Source: Lamellibrachia luymesi (Eukaryota; Annelida; Polychaeta; Sabellida; Siboglinidae). Taken from it: 64,000 nucleotides of DNA. A program made the translations under genes and the position numbers. Below the pieces are notes generated by a model. The model was given only the letters and a program-made list of their open reading frames with translations. It ran no database searches and was not told the origin of the DNA. Location: positions 51,077 through 115,076 of the forward strand of contig SDWI01000072.1 of NCBI GenBank assembly GCA_009193005.1, in the 5' to 3' direction. Below, piece after piece: positions 14,301 to 25,330 of this stretch; position 1 is the stretch's first letter; each line of letters opens with the position of its first letter.

Positions 14301-15582
14301 GGGTGGGCAGCAAACACATTTAATTAGTTATCTGGGTGGGGGGCAAACACATTTAATTAGTTATCTGGGTGGGCAGCAAACACATTTAATTAGTTATCTG
14401 GGTGGGCGGCAAACACATTTAATTAGTTATCTGGGTGGGGGGCAAACACATTTAATTAGTTATGTGAGTGGGCAGCAAACACATTTAATTAGTTATGTGA
14501 GTGGGCAGCAAACACATTTAATTAGTTATGTGAGTGGGCAGCAGTCACATTTAATTAGTTATGTGAGTGGGCAGCAGTCACATTTAATTAGTTATGTGGG
14601 TGGGCTGCAGTCACGTTCCCATTCGGTATTATGATATGGTGCACTGTACATTTCTAGTGTGTGCATACCTACTGCGGCTACAACACGACACTAAATTAAA
14701 ATGATCTCCAAGTTAATAAGAGTTGTGTTGTCTTTCAAATTGTTATGCGTCGTAAGTAATTGAGCTATGTTATAAATTGAATAACTACACAGCAAATATT
14801 TAAGTCACCATGTAAATAGAATTGCATCACAATGTTATTCTGCACTTTTGACTGGCCCATGGTTCCACTGTATGACAACATCATCACGTGTGTGTACACT
14901 TACAGGCGTTGTTGAACCTGGCTGAGCGTCTGGGCGAAGCCAAGCCTTGCGGACTGCTCAAGACCGACATCGACCAGCTACCTTGCTATCGCTTCAATGC
15001 CGACGTGCAGCGCTCCAGTCTCGACCAGACGTCCTGCGTCGTCTGCATGTGTGACTTTGAGAGTCGGCAGTTATTACGTGTGTTGCCGTGTAGTCACGAG
15101 TTCCATGGAAAGTGTGTCGACAAGTGGCTCAAGGTGTGTTGTCTTAACACGTCTTGCTGAGTTAGTGTGTTGTGTGTATTTCAGGTGCATGTGTGTATAG
15201 CTTAATATATAGATTAGTATAAATAATTTGAAATTGTGTAATTCCTAATATTCTGTGCATAGTTATAAATTATTTCATCTTATGCTGAGTTGCTTCCTTC
15301 TCAAATTTCTTTAATCAAATGTTACAATTGCAGATTGTTAGCTCTGTTTAGCAATGCTTTCATGGCAATGTTTTGTTCGCACAATTTGTTACTATTGGTG
15401 CACAGTCAGGGAAGTTACCAGGTACATTCTTTGGAAAAGAATAATTGACAATTTGTGAAATGTCACATCTTGCGGTAGTTGTAAATCCAAATTAATATTT
15501 CTGTCGTTTCTCTTTCCAGACGAATCGTACATGCCCTATATGCCGAGCGGATGCTTCTCAGAAACACAGTCACACGGATTAG
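1903..15582 (+). CDS. RNF38: RING-H2 E3 ubiquitin ligase, RNF38/RNF44 family (complete, 9 coding exons)
   Basis: Coding exons are 1903-1998, 7952-8166, 10942-11131, 11611-12039, 12399-12584, 13168-13268, 13930-14008, 14906-15133 and 15520-15582. All junctions are GT-AG and the phases agree, giving 528 residues; human RNF38 is about 515. Order of parts: a short N-terminus; a nuclear-localisation-like TRKRQKLSH segment; a low-complexity Pro/His/Gln/Ala region (about residues 100-420, poly-Ala near 197-205); the family hallmark VENYEALLNLAERLGEAKP near 428-446; then a C-terminal RING-H2 with ligands C476, C479, C494, H496, H499, C502, C513 and C516. RNF38 is a nuclear E3 reported to ubiquitinate p53; RNF44 is its vertebrate paralogue. 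Invertebrates probably have one ancestral gene, so RNF38 versus RNF44 is nominal. An in-frame TGA at 1894 supports the chosen ATG. Confidence 0.93.
1999..7951 (+). other. Intron 1 of RNF38-like gene (5.95 kb)
   Basis: This AT-rich intron lies between the GTAAGA donor and the TTTGCAG acceptor. Its first 530 bp remain CpG-rich. It contains a (TA)n run next to a 13-N gap (6213-6292). I see no further coding exon in it. Open frames at 4770-5114 and 6030-6386 are low-complexity or random. Confidence 0.6.
6213..6292. repeat. (TA)n microsatellite with 13-N gap
   Basis: TA dinucleotide runs lie on both sides of N at 6267-6279. The flanking text (atggttatgcatt) is repeated on both sides, which suggests a local duplication or an assembly fold at the gap. 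Confidence 0.85.
7952..8166 (+). CDS. RNF38: RNF38-like coding exon 2 (basic NLS-like segment)
   Basis: The exon lies between a TTTGCAG acceptor and a GTGGGT donor, entering in phase 0 and leaving in phase 2. It encodes SESPTRKRQKLSHGVIDLTQSPSP, then a basic RRLSVERRSLARAKRR stretch. The KRQ(K/R)LSH-x-V core with following SP repeats is the N-terminal landmark shared with vertebrate RNF38. Confidence 0.9.
8237..8330. repeat. (AT)n microsatellite beside a 2-N gap in intron 2
   Basis: About 60-70 bp of TA dinucleotide starts directly after the two N at 8238-8239, about 70 bp downstream of the exon 2 donor. True length is uncertain because of the gap. Confidence 0.9.
9895..10027. repeat. Near-perfect 64-bp inverted repeat (5-bp spacer)
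   Basis: The left arm 9895-9958 and right arm 9964-10027 are reverse complements with one mismatch, separated by five bases. The arms are AT-rich (an internal TATAATTATAATTTATAAA core). This could be a foldback element or MITE relic, or a cruciform-prone palindrome. It lies in intron 2 of the RNF38-like gene. Confidence 0.9.
10942..11131 (+). CDS. RNF38: RNF38-like coding exon 3
   Basis: The acceptor TTCTCAG enters in phase 2 and the donor GTGAGG leaves in phase 0. It encodes an Arg-rich start (SSATRRRNHERH), then DRRAFQPPPNVSARHMHPAA and VVVDMEQ. The vertebrate family has the matching order of a basic patch, PRAFHPPNVSPR, LHPAA and VDIH. Confidence 0.9.
11165..11500 (+). repeat. Copy of interspersed non-autonomous element (intron 3)
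   Basis: This matches the family seen best at 26585-27150. It has the head (aatcccttgtcaattaattta...cccatcacgaatcag) and the tail (tttaatagtttgttcaatga, gcaaacgagctag). It is diverged, and no open frame is present. Confidence 0.55.
11611..12039 (+). CDS. RNF38: RNF38-like coding exon 4 (Ala/Cys/Pro/His-rich)
   Basis: The acceptor TCTTGCAG and donor GTAAGT give 143 codons, phase 0. It encodes VAPYGIPMCTALHHLPMC, a poly-Ala tract, then repeated (I/M)P-x-C motifs and a Pro/His/Gln-rich tail. In the vertebrate protein the same region reads as repeated IPxCS and LPVCS motifs, so this is a conserved low-complexity segment rather than random sequence. Confidence 0.9.
12399..12584 (+). CDS. RNF38: RNF38-like coding exon 5
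   Basis: This 62-codon exon is open in phase 0 between a TTGCACAG acceptor and a GTGAGT donor. It encodes SHEDEVHLIAERR followed by a PPHHVSTPL stretch, which lines up with QRIENEVELLGEH and the Pro-rich stretch of vertebrate RNF38. It is masked by a longer, spurious frame over the same bases. Confidence 0.8.
13168..13268 (+). CDS. RNF38: RNF38-like coding exon 6
   Basis: I chose the acceptor GTTGTAG at 13166-13167 because it keeps the frame that encodes HRSSGNRSRLMSMAPAPPPYPGFLL, which corresponds to the RRLTGRSRYRS...PPPPYHPSLLPY part of the family. A closer AG at 13180-13181 would break the frame. The donor is GTAAGT and the exon leaves in phase 2. Confidence 0.75.
13418..13740 (+). repeat. 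Copy of interspersed non-autonomous element (intron 6)
   Basis: It begins with aaaactccctcctcagctga, carries the tagtatgtgaatagtaatatg repeat, and ends with a tttaatagtttgtccgatga segment. All three are shared with copies at 26.6, 45.3, 52.2 and 62.8 kb. Confidence 0.6.
13930..14008 (+). CDS. RNF38: RNF38-like coding exon 7
   Basis: The acceptor CGTTTCAG and donor GTAGGC lead from phase 2 to phase 0. It encodes AMLGNPPVPPYGMDPNEEAA then EVENYE. The acidic run plus VENYE directly precedes ALLNLAERLG in all family members. Confidence 0.92.
14237..14630. repeat. 33-bp minisatellite, about 12 units (intron 7)
   Basis: The tandem unit is gcaaacacatttaattagtt plus atctgggtgggca, with drift from atctgggt to atgtgagt and from caaac to cagtc toward the right end. 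It is intronic, 230 bp after the exon 7 donor. Confidence 0.93.
14906..15133 (+). CDS. RNF38: RNF38-like coding exon 8 (most of the RING-H2)
   Basis: The acceptor CTTACAG and donor GTGTGT give 76 codons, phase 0. It encodes ALLNLAERLGEAKP, then DIDQLPCYRF, then CVVCMCDFESRQLLRVLPC-SHEFHGKCVDKWLK. The first six zinc ligands of the C3H2C3 RING are here. It is nearly identical to vertebrate RNF38 in the RING. Confidence 0.97.
15520..15582 (+). CDS. RNF38: RNF38-like terminal coding exon 9
   Basis: The acceptor TTTCCAG opens 20 codons plus TAG. It encodes TNRTCPICRADASQ followed by KHSHTD. It supplies the last two Zn ligands (CPIC) and ends a few residues later, as in the family, where RADAS is followed by a short polar tail. 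Confidence 0.95.
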   Translation, partial: TNRTCPICRADASQKHSHTD

Positions 15583-18500
15583 TGGGTGTACCCACAATGC
15601 ACCAGCAGACACGCAGTGTTTCGGTGTTATATGACAGCACCATGCTTTGTCTGTCGGGTGTATGACAAGACGGGATACGCGAAATGCATTTAGACTGTGC
15701 TTGTGAATCCTCCGCAGAGACAGCCAAGCACTAGATGGTGCCAGTGTTCACCTGCACTCTCGGAAAATTTCAGTTAAGACCGTGGACGAAAATGTGTGAC
15801 CCGTAGCATATGACTTCTGTGAAATAGAAGACTTATGTGCATTATACAGAGTTTTCATATGTGTGCCTGTGTCGTTGCAATATGTGTCTTGTGTGTGTCA
15901 TTGTCTACTGCCAGTCTGTCAGCCATTCATACGCTGTGAGCTTCCTTCCTACGTCTATGTGTCTCAACAGCAGTAAATCAGGTGGTGCATTTTATGCTCT
16001 TCCAAGAGACCAATGACGTTTGTTTGCGGAAATTTGATTCGGGGATTATTTGGTAGTGTCTGATCAAAGTTGTTTTGTCTGGAATATAGGGTAGAGCAAC
16101 CACACCTGTGCATGGGCTTATCTGATGTAATGTCCACTAGCGGTCACTTTGCATGATTGTCTGCTGGCTGGTAGCTGTTGTCACGGCAACCATCGTTTAT
16201 CCTTGTCACCTCATCGTTGTCAAGGCAACCATTATTTATCCTTGCCATCACATCGTCATCATGGAAGCCACCACTTATCCTTGTCATTTTAAGTATTCCT
16301 TGTTTGCGGTTTTTGTTGTGATTCTATCGATTGTCGTGGTGTCCTGCCTGCCTGTTCTTTCGTCATTTGCTTCTATTTTGTTTTGTCGCTATTGGCAACC
16401 AGCAGGTTTCACCTAAGGAAGTTTTGTTCTCGTTTCTGTTTACTGTTCTTGTGCTGTTGTTACTACCTCAACGTATGGAGAGTGCTAGATGCTTCTGAAT
16501 TGCAAGAAGAAGGATTCCACTGTAGTCTACATCAACTGTGCTGTGTGTCCGAATTCCTTCGCACGGATAATGTTTGCTACCATGTCACAAAGTTTTTACT
16601 GTTGGGGATTTATAAATATAAAAAATTCTATAATCTAAAAACAATTGGATGGGATTGACACCCACCTGCACCCCTTCTGAAAACTAATTGGAGGCAGTGC
16701 AATAAATGGAAAACCAACTATTGCAACATTTCAACCGGGAAAAAGTATTCCTTTTCAACTTTTTTATGATCCAAGTGGACCAGTCACCCACCAATATCCA
16801 TTGACTTTGTTTGATTATTGGACTTTTTATATTTATGAAACCCTTTAACATATAGAATTATGGAGTAGAATTGTTTCTGGAGCGAGCAGTAAGGTTGAGC
16901 TTTCCATAATTGTTATGTCGGCTACCATTTTATATTTAACCGATCCATCTAACAACATGTCTGCCTCTCTCCATTTGCATACGCCTACTGCTATATTTGA
17001 ATCTCCTATGCTGAAGAGGGCTGCCTTTTCGGGTGGTGGATTGTTTGTTCAAATGTTACTGATACTATCATTTGCAGTATCTTGATTGGTATTTTTCTTG
17101 TAGCTGCGTGAATATTGTGCTGTACATAAGATTTCTTAGTGGATGCCTGTAATATTATCACAGCCAGATATTGTTGCTGTATGTGATTGTTTCATTACAG
17201 AGTCAGCGTACTATTTTCAATGAACAAAGCAGGTTGCTTCATTGTAATCTATTACATGAGGAACCATGTCGGTACTTGTCAGGGCGAGGCCATTACATTT
17301 GTACTGACGTAAAGGTGCGTAAACAGTTACACTGTGGAAATGAAATTGTGACTAACAAAACTGTGACAATGCAGTAGAGATGCAATATTTATTCTGCTTT
17401 TCTTGCATTTTAATATCTTGGCGTCACCGACATAGTTGGGGCAGTAGGGGTCATAGTCGAATTTGGGTTACATTTAAGGAGCCATATATCTGCATGAAAT
17501 TGCTCGAATTTGTGCAGATGAGTAGCCAATTTAAAATGGCCACCTTGAAATACAATATACCGAGACCGAGGCAATGTGATTTAAATTTTACAAGTGCTGC
17601 ACATTGGAACTTTGTTGCATCAAAAACTGATGGCAAATACTCATGGTGAAAGCTCTACGTATGAGTTGATTATGAAATCCAGGGGCCTGTGTTACAAAGC
17701 TTTTGTGAGCTCATCAGATGTAACTTTTTTCTTTTATGAATCCCATTTTGTTCAACTGCATTTGGCTGAATTACTGCTTTCTGTGGCATAAACCTGTATT
17801 AAAATTTATTTGAGAAACTGCAATATCAACTTACAGAGGGGTTCACTTGTAAGGATAACCAGGCCCCTTCGTCAACTTTGGTTTCAACAGAAATGTTCTA
17901 ATGTGGTTTAAATAATGCAAACACAGGTAGGTCCCTGTATGCAGGGTTTCTGTCAAGTCTCTTAGGCCTAGTAGATGTGTATAGCCACACAAAGCTGCTC
18001 GGTTTGATTTTGTATCGGTGAATACGAAAAATCACCTGAGGTTGTGAAACACAACAGTGATTTGTGACATGGAAACAAGTGTCCTCAGATGTTGGCTGCT
18101 CATTAAGCGAAGTATATCGGTGATACAGAGCTATATCAATGTGTATCAGTGGTACAGAAGTATTGGTTGTACAGAGCTGTATCAGTGGTACAGAAGTATT
18201 GGTTGTACAGAGCTGTATCAGTGGTACAGAAGTATTGGTTGTACAGAGCTGTATCAATGTGTATCAGTGGTACAGAAGTATTGGTTGTACAGAGCTGAGT
18301 TACTTATTTGTGAAGAACTTGGACATACCACATGAAATGCCTCAGAAATGTCACTATTTTACTGTTGCCTTCAGCTGATAATTCTTCAGAAGTTGGATTT
18401 GTTAAACATTCTAGTGTTGTCTTTAAATGTTTAAGGCAGCCAGGGTCCGTATTTTCAAAAGTTAGAAGTTTGTAAGTCCAATTTTTTCATCATCTATATG

Positions 18501-18700
18501 TAGGAATTATTAGAAACAAATTGGGACTTCAAATTTGATGTCATGAATATGGGCCCTGGTGGATCAGACGGAGAGCCCTGGAAGAAAAAGTTCAATACAG
18601 TCCAGATATAAATGCAGAGGAACTTTTTTATAATAATGAAATTATTGTCGATATTGTATTGTTCTGCAAATAAATTTGATGTTTGTAGTAAAAATTATGT
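15583..18700 (+). other. Probable 3' UTR of RNF38-like gene
   Basis: No coding sequence follows the TAG. AATAAA hexamers occur at 16701-16706 and 18669-18674, the latter followed by a T/GT-rich stretch near 18700, so a long UTR or alternative polyadenylation is plausible. It contains a 36-bp minisatellite at about 18120-18295. The UTR end is inferred. Confidence 0.45.
18118..18298. repeat. 36-bp minisatellite, about 4-5 units
   Basis: The repeated unit is gtatcagtggtacagaagta plus ttggttgtacagagct, with two units carrying an extra gt or atcaatgt. It lies in the probable 3' UTR of the RNF38-like gene. Confidence 0.9.
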
Positions 18701-19767
18701 TGTTCTTTCTTGTAAATGTGTCTACTGTTGAGACTTCAGGGTACTGTCTACTGGATGAGAGGACAGGCAAGAATTGCACATGTGCATGCACAGACACAAC
18801 CAATCTTGTGTCATCATAATATTATATACATAAGTATAATTATAATATTATATACATATGTCCCTCCTCAGTTCATTCAATTACTTGTGTCCGGCTAGTT
18901 GTATATACCGGCTAAATATTTTTACAAATGTGTATTCAGTGGGGGAACGTTTGTAATTGTCTGATGGATATATATGGTCTTGCAAAGTGATTTATAAATG
19001 AATTGTAGGTGGCCAACTTTTAGGGCTAATATTGGTTGAAGTTGAAGTAGAATTTCTAGAGACAAAGTCTAAATAAAAAACTTATCGGGCAGCTATCAAG
19101 ACTGAGTGACATTTTCAGAAATTGTATCCCAAAAACAATATGCTGAAGCCATTGCCTGTTAAACATTGGGGAACATATTTGCTCCAACCCCCTTTCTGAT
19201 GTAACCAGCCCCCTGAATTCATGATTTCTTTTATACAGCCTGGCAGCATATCCCATGACTCATCGATAGTTTTCAGGTCACTATTTTTCATACCTGTATA
19301 TTCAATAGTTTGAGTCGTTGGACATCTTCAGGAATCTATATTTAAAGCTAGATTTGTTTAGACTTGCAGCTCTACCAGCATGGTGGAGAATCCATTTCTG
19401 CATAGAATTACATTTCTGAAACTGGTGATTTCCCAAGGTTATACAAATACAAAAAACCATATACATACAAATATGCATTACACAATTATTTTGTAGACAA
19501 ATTGATAAGTTGAAAATAAGGTAAAAATATAAATGCAACATCAATAAGTGAAAAACTAATAATAGCGAATAATTCAATATTGTTAACCGCTATGTTCAAA
19601 GGCACATGGTATTCCTGTTTCCCATCTACAACAACAGATTGAAAGTAAGTTTCCCCTGCTACAAATAGACTTACAGTGGATGCACATATTCTCTCTAGTA
19701 ACTCAATAAAATATACAAGCAAAATTTGACATTCACTTTTCTTAACACTGAGTTGTGTATATTTTTT

Positions 19768-21062
19768 ATTTAACAAGATTGTCATCCAAGACAGGCCCAG
19801 ATGGCAAGTGGACAAGGAAGCCTTTGACTTATAGAGTCCAAAATGTTTTCATTCCCTCCTGAGATATGTGTCAACTTTGTTTTTAAACATATTCACGCTG
19901 CTAGCATTTACACAATCTAGATATTTTGTTCCATTAATTTATTGTCCTCTGAGAACGAGTACTTCCTGATATCCAATTTACACCGATCCTTTACTAATGT
20001 TACCTCATGTCCTCTAGTTCTATCTTTCTTGAGTGAAAAAAATATTTCTATCAATATTTTCATACCCATTCAATATCTTAAAAACTTCAATCTGATCTTC
20101 TCTTAACCTCCTTGACCTTGTCTCTAAGGTTATCAAACCACATTCTTTTAGGCGGTCTTCATAACTAAAGTTTCTCAGTTCTGGAATAATTTTAGTTGCT
20201 TTCCTCCACATTTTTCTAATAGCTTCGTTTGACAAGTGTTTCTTTCTAGACCATTTTCCTTGTTTTTTCAAGGGAATAAATTGATCAATGATACTCTCAA
20301 TTTCATATTTTAGAATGTTCCAACATTCAATTGTTGTCTTATTCCTCAGCATGTTATTCCAATGTAGCTTTGCTAAGTATTTTTTTATATCTTTATATTT
20401 AACTTTGGGAAGTTTCTCCTGTATTTTCTTATTTTTACTTTCTGATTTTACTTTAATTTCAAAATGTATTTGATTATGATCACTGTTACCCAATGGTTCA
20501 TGTGTTTTGACATTGTCCACCAATTCATTTTGTGAGGACAAAACTATATCTAATACATTTTCTCCTCTGGTTGGTTCTAGCACGTGTTGAATAAGGAAGC
20601 TATCCTGTATTAAAAATATAAACTGTTGGTCCACACCCCCGTACTCTCTAGATTTCCATTGTATGTGGCCATGGTTAAAATCTCCCATTATGATATTTTA
20701 CCCTTTACCCACTTCCTTTGTAGCGTTTTGTATTTTTGTTTATCCTCTTCGTTTATGTTTGGACTTCGGCAAACTAATCCAATAGTTAATGTTGAATTTC
20801 CTGAAACTATATTGCACTAAACAGCTTCATCACAATCTGCTTCCCTTTCTAATTTTATTTTGTAAGCGTGAATTGATTCTTTAATAAATAAAATAACTCC
20901 CCCCTCCCCTTCTTCCTATTCAATCTCTCCTAAACATTACGTATCCTGTTAGTCCTAATTCAGCATCTGTTATGTCTATGTTGGCCCATGATTCGGTTAT
21001 ACCAATTATGTGAAGGTCAATACTTTCTACTAGAATGTTTAATTCGTTTTTCTTATTTAGGG
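19768..21062 (-). mobile_element. CR1/Jockey-type LINE with internal deletion: endonuclease fused to the RT tail
   Basis: On the minus strand the 5' part encodes an AP-like endonuclease: NELNILVESIDLHIIGITESWAN near 21060-20990, then GDFNHGHIQWKS and a LGNSDHN motif, which holds the family's catalytic Asp/His. After a WSRKKHLSNEAIRKMWRK segment the frame jumps straight to ATKIIPELRNFSYEDRLKEC, the C-terminal tail seen in the copy at 22.4-23.8 kb. The whole polymerase core is missing. A 222-codon open frame (20020-20688) crosses the join. Stops near 20930 and 20818 and a frameshift after 20020 show it is dead. The 3' UTR runs to about 19768, where it ends TTGTTAAATAAAAA. Confidence 0.85.
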
Positions 21063-21342
21063 TAACTTGGGGCAGTCCGGCCCCCCAAGGCAAACTTTAA
21101 AATTGTACACCATTAAATTATTTTAGCATGTTTTTAATGTATTCACATCATGGAGAGATATGTTTGTTACCCATTGGAAAACTATTTTCAGTAAACAAAC
21201 AACCTAGCTAAGTTGCATTTAAAAAATAGGAAGAGTACCCAAAAAAGCCACCTTGCCAAGACAGTCCTTTGTCTGGGGCAACATGCTCCATAATTCCGCA
21301 TGGTTTTTGCTTATATGAATGAACTATTGCCTGAAATTAAAA

Positions 21343-21344
<2 letters not shown>

Positions 21345-21400
<56 letters not shown>
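21345..21400. repeat. (GT)n(AT)n microsatellite
   Basis: A short GT run passes directly into about 40 bp of AT dinucleotide. Confidence 0.9.
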
Positions 21401-21401
<1 letters not shown>

Positions 21402-21614
21402 GGTATGAAAGTAATATATCAGGCATTTATGGTTGTTAAATTTAAATGTGAGTTAACATATGATACATACCTTGCAATCCATACATAATATAATATTGGT
21501 TTAGTAGTATTCCATCATAATTACAAGCTAGTAGAACGTAAATAATGCATATTATATTAAATGTATTAAATATAATTGGTCATGTGTAAAACATTTGATA
21601 CATTGTGATCATAT

Positions 21615-22070
21615 GTGTGTGGGATAAGACATAGAGACACATGCATGGGGACCGTCTTACCCCACAGACACAATGTGTGTCTGTGGGGTAAGACATGGGG
21701 ACACATGCATGGGGGTCATCTTACCCCACAGACACAATGTGTGTCTGTAGGGTAAGACATGGGGACACATGCATGGGGGCCATCTTACCCCACAGACACA
21801 ATGTGTGTCTGTGGGGTAAGACATGGGGACACATGCAAGGGGGCCTTCTTACCCCACAGACACAATGTATGTCTGTAGGATAAGACATGGGGACACATGC
21901 AAGGGGGCCGTCTTACCTCACAGACACAATGTATGTCTGTAGGATAAGACATGGGGACACCTGCATGGGGACCGTCTTACCCCACAGACACAATGTGTGT
22001 CTGTGGGGTAAGACATGGGGACACATGCAAGGGGGCCGTCTTGCCCCACAGACACAATGTATGTCTTAAA
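21615..22070. repeat. 64-bp satellite, about 7 units, each with inverted arms
   Basis: Each unit contains gtgtctgtggggtaagac and, about 40 bp later, its near-perfect reverse complement (cttaccccacagacac), so each unit, and the junction between units, can form a hairpin. The right flank (22349-22360) carries a lone tggggaccgtctt motif from the unit, abutting the 5' end of the LINE at 22.36 kb. Confidence 0.9.
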
Positions 22071-22358
22071 ACAATGTATACAAAACACAACATGCTACTG
22101 CCCATTTTTTTTATACTTTTCAACTGATTAATAATATTATCATGTCACCAATTAAGTCAACGATGAGTTTCACCATTTTAATATTAGATCAGTGCATTTA
22201 TAATAGTGCACATAAAAGTTTAATAACTCGCTGATTTAATTACGTCTGTCTCGTGTTGATGAGATTTCGGGGTGGGTACCAGATAGAAATTAGCTTCATT
22301 TTACACCAGATTTAGGGACGTTCAGAGTTTTATATTTTGCGTACGTGCTGGGGACCGT

Positions 22359-23840
22359 CTTGCAAGAGTATTCAACTTGTCATTAAAAGAGGGAGTTGTT
22401 CCGTTTGAATGGAAAGAAGCAAACATCATACCATTATTTAAAAAGGGTTCGAGAAATAAGTCAGAGAATTACAGACCAGTGAGTTTAACGTCAGTGATTT
22501 GTAAATTATTAGAAAGGTTAATTAAAGACCATATGGTGGACTTCCTCGTTAAGCATAAATTATTAAATTCATCTCAACATGGATTCCTTAAAGCGAGGTC
22601 ATGCTTAACAAATATGTTATGTTTTTTGGAAGAAATCACTAAGTGGATAGACGTGGGATCGCCAGTAGATATTATCTACTTAGATTTTCAGAAAGCTTTT
22701 GACAAAGTGCCACATCAAAGATTACTACTTAAATTAAAAGCCCATGGTATCGGGGATAGCATAACTGACTGGATAGAACAATGGCTGACTGACAGAAGAC
22801 AACGAGTTGTAGTAGATGGAGAAGTTTCAAATTGGAAATCGGTTTTGAGTGGGGTACCTCAAGGATCAGTATTAGGACCTATATTATTCTTAATTTATAT
22901 CAATGACTTGGACGACAGTATAACAAGTAACGTACTGAAATTTGCGGATGACACAAAACTGTTTAGAAAGGTTAATACTGATGGTGATAAACAACATTTA
23001 CAAAACGATCTAGACAGATTAGTGAAATGGTCTGAGAAATGGCAGATGTTGTTCAATTTTGGGAAATGTAAATGCCTACATACAGGACATGGGAACTTGA
23101 ATGTAAACTATAAAATGGGAGATACTGTTCTGGGTACTACTGTAAAAGAAAAGGACTTAGGAGTTACAATAAGCGCTGATATGAAAGTTTCAGAGCAGTG
23201 TGGTATTGCAGCTTCAAAGGGTAATCAAATTCTTGGATTGATTAGAAGAAACATAACATACAAGGGAAAAAAGTTAATTATACCTCTTTATAAAGCAATA
23301 GTTAGACCTCATTTAGAATACTGTATACAAGCATGGAGACCATATCGTAAGAAGGATATAGATACGCTTGAACGCATACAAAGGAGAGCAACTAAAATGA
23401 TTCCAGAACTGAGAGACCTTAGTTATGAAGAACGCCTGAAAGAATGTGGTTTAACAACTCTAGAGACAAGGAGGTTAAGAGGAGATCAGATTGAAGTTTT
23501 TAAGATATTGAATGGGTATGAAAATATTGATAGAAATATGTTTTTCTCACTCAAGAAGGATAGCAGAACTAGAGGACATGAGGTAAAATTAGTAAAGGAT
23601 CAATGTAGATTGGACATCAGGAAGCACTCGTTCTCACAGAGGACAATAAATGAATGGAACAAATTGTCTACAGATTGTGTAACTGCTAGCAGCGTGAATA
23701 TGTTTAAAAACAAGGTTGACACATATCTCAGGAGGGCGGGTTATAAGTAGATGAACATTGTTGGACTCTCGATAAGCCAATGGCTTCCTTGTCCACTTGC
23801 CATCTGGGCCTTTGGCTTGGATGGCAAATCTTGTTAAACC
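22359..23840 (+). mobile_element. 5'-truncated CR1/Jockey-type LINE with open reverse transcriptase
   Basis: An open frame of 457 codons (22377-23750) covers the polymerase. Residue numbers are from 22377. NYRPVSLTSV lies at 31-40, YLDFQKAFDKVPH (catalytic Asp 103) at 101-113, SGVPQGSVLGP at 158-168, and the FADD box (Asp 191/192) at 189-192. A C-terminal RRATKMIPELRDLSYEERL region and a LDIRKHSFSQRTINEWN tail follow. The frame stays open upstream to about 22359 (ARVFNLSLKEG), where homology stops at a satellite-like sequence. The N-terminal endonuclease is absent, which is typical 5' truncation. The intact catalytic residues suggest a young insertion. The 3' UTR matches that of the minus-strand copy and ends near 23840. 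Confidence 0.92.
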
Positions 23841-25120
23841 TCCAGGGGCCATGTTGCCCCAGCCCAAGTGGGTTTTTTTGTTAGACAGTTGTTTTTATCC
23901 AAGACCATATGGAGCCTTCGTACATATCTAATTATAATTCTTAGTAACAACAACCTTTTTTCAAAATGTGCCAGTTTTAATCTCGTTGATACTGCATACA
24001 TGACTTAGTCATGTTTGTAATACAATTGGTTTATTATTGTTGATCGCTAGGTGGCAGTACCTTCTCGCGGACTTCGCAGTCCCGTGTTACTGCTAATCAC
24101 TAGGTGGCATATCGAAGTCTCGATCTGCCATCAGAACGTCTGTGTACTCCATGGTGGGCACGGACCACAGTCAGAATCCGTCCGCCATTACAACAATAAA
24201 GAGTCCCAAGGAAAAAATTAATTGTGCAGTTAGGGTTTATTTGTGAGAGCACAAATTGTGTGGATGAGTCAGTGGAAGTGATGTTTTTTGTGCACAGTAG
24301 CATCTAAGCTTTGAAATGATGGGGTATCATGCAGGGGTGTCATGCATTGAAGCAATTTGTGCGAAAAGGAGGTGTCATTTTCACGAATTTCACACACCAG
24401 GTGTCTTAGTGGGTCTGTATTTTTTTTGTGAATTTAAAACAAATTGTAGGATAAATTTTCAATGTAGGCGCAAGAACGTTATAATGGTCGTCTATGGGAA
24501 AAGTGACTGTGGTCCGTGCCCTGGTGTTATAAACAAAACTCTTCTTCTGTCTTCCTGTTTACGTTGTCCAATCGCTGGGCCTTGCATAATTGTTTTGGAG
24601 AGATTAGTCGATCTCTTGACAAAACAAACATTGCAATTTGCGTCGTTTCCTCAGTATAGTCAGAAGCAGATCAGCAAGTCCGAAGTCTACCGCATTGGCG
24701 GTAGAACGAGGGCCTACAGCTTTTCCTTCAGTTTTTACAGAATCCAGCGATATATTGCCTTCGAGCAGCCAACATCTACCGCCTGACCGCAGTTTCAATG
24801 TTAACAATAAAAATTACTCATTTAAATTCCAAATATATCGCCAAACCATCATTTCACGTACAAAATGCACCAGAATTAGGTAAGCAGGCCTTGAGACCTA
24901 ACGTGCCCTTTCAGGATGTTGCCCCGTCAGTGGCAATTTACATAAAAGTACTGTAAGTCGTGTCGCATGGAAACTATTTCTGTAGTCAGTCGAGTGGGAC
25001 AGTAATAGGAAGCTCTGATAATCAAGACGAGTCTTCAATGCGACGATTCTCCTAGATGCGAGGACAAATAATTTAACAAATACTCGGTCGTGTGTATTGT
25101 TGTTCGACTGATGGTTTTTG
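23841..25120. other. No gene recognised
   Basis: This contains two ctaggtggc motifs (24049 and 24110), a short sequence common in repeats, and a 156-codon open frame (24316-24786) with no recognisable domain and no splice logic. I do not call it a gene. Confidence 0.4.
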
Positions 25121-25125
25121 TATAT

Positions 25126-25330
<205 letters not shown>

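Noticed and set aside
16153..16658. Open frames of about 90 codons downstream of the RNF38-like stop
   Set aside because: They lie in the probable 3' UTR, with biased hydrophobic composition and no conserved motif.
24316..24786. 156-codon open frame
   Set aside because: No recognisable domain, biased composition, no splice or promoter context, and overlapping frames on the other strand are of similar length.
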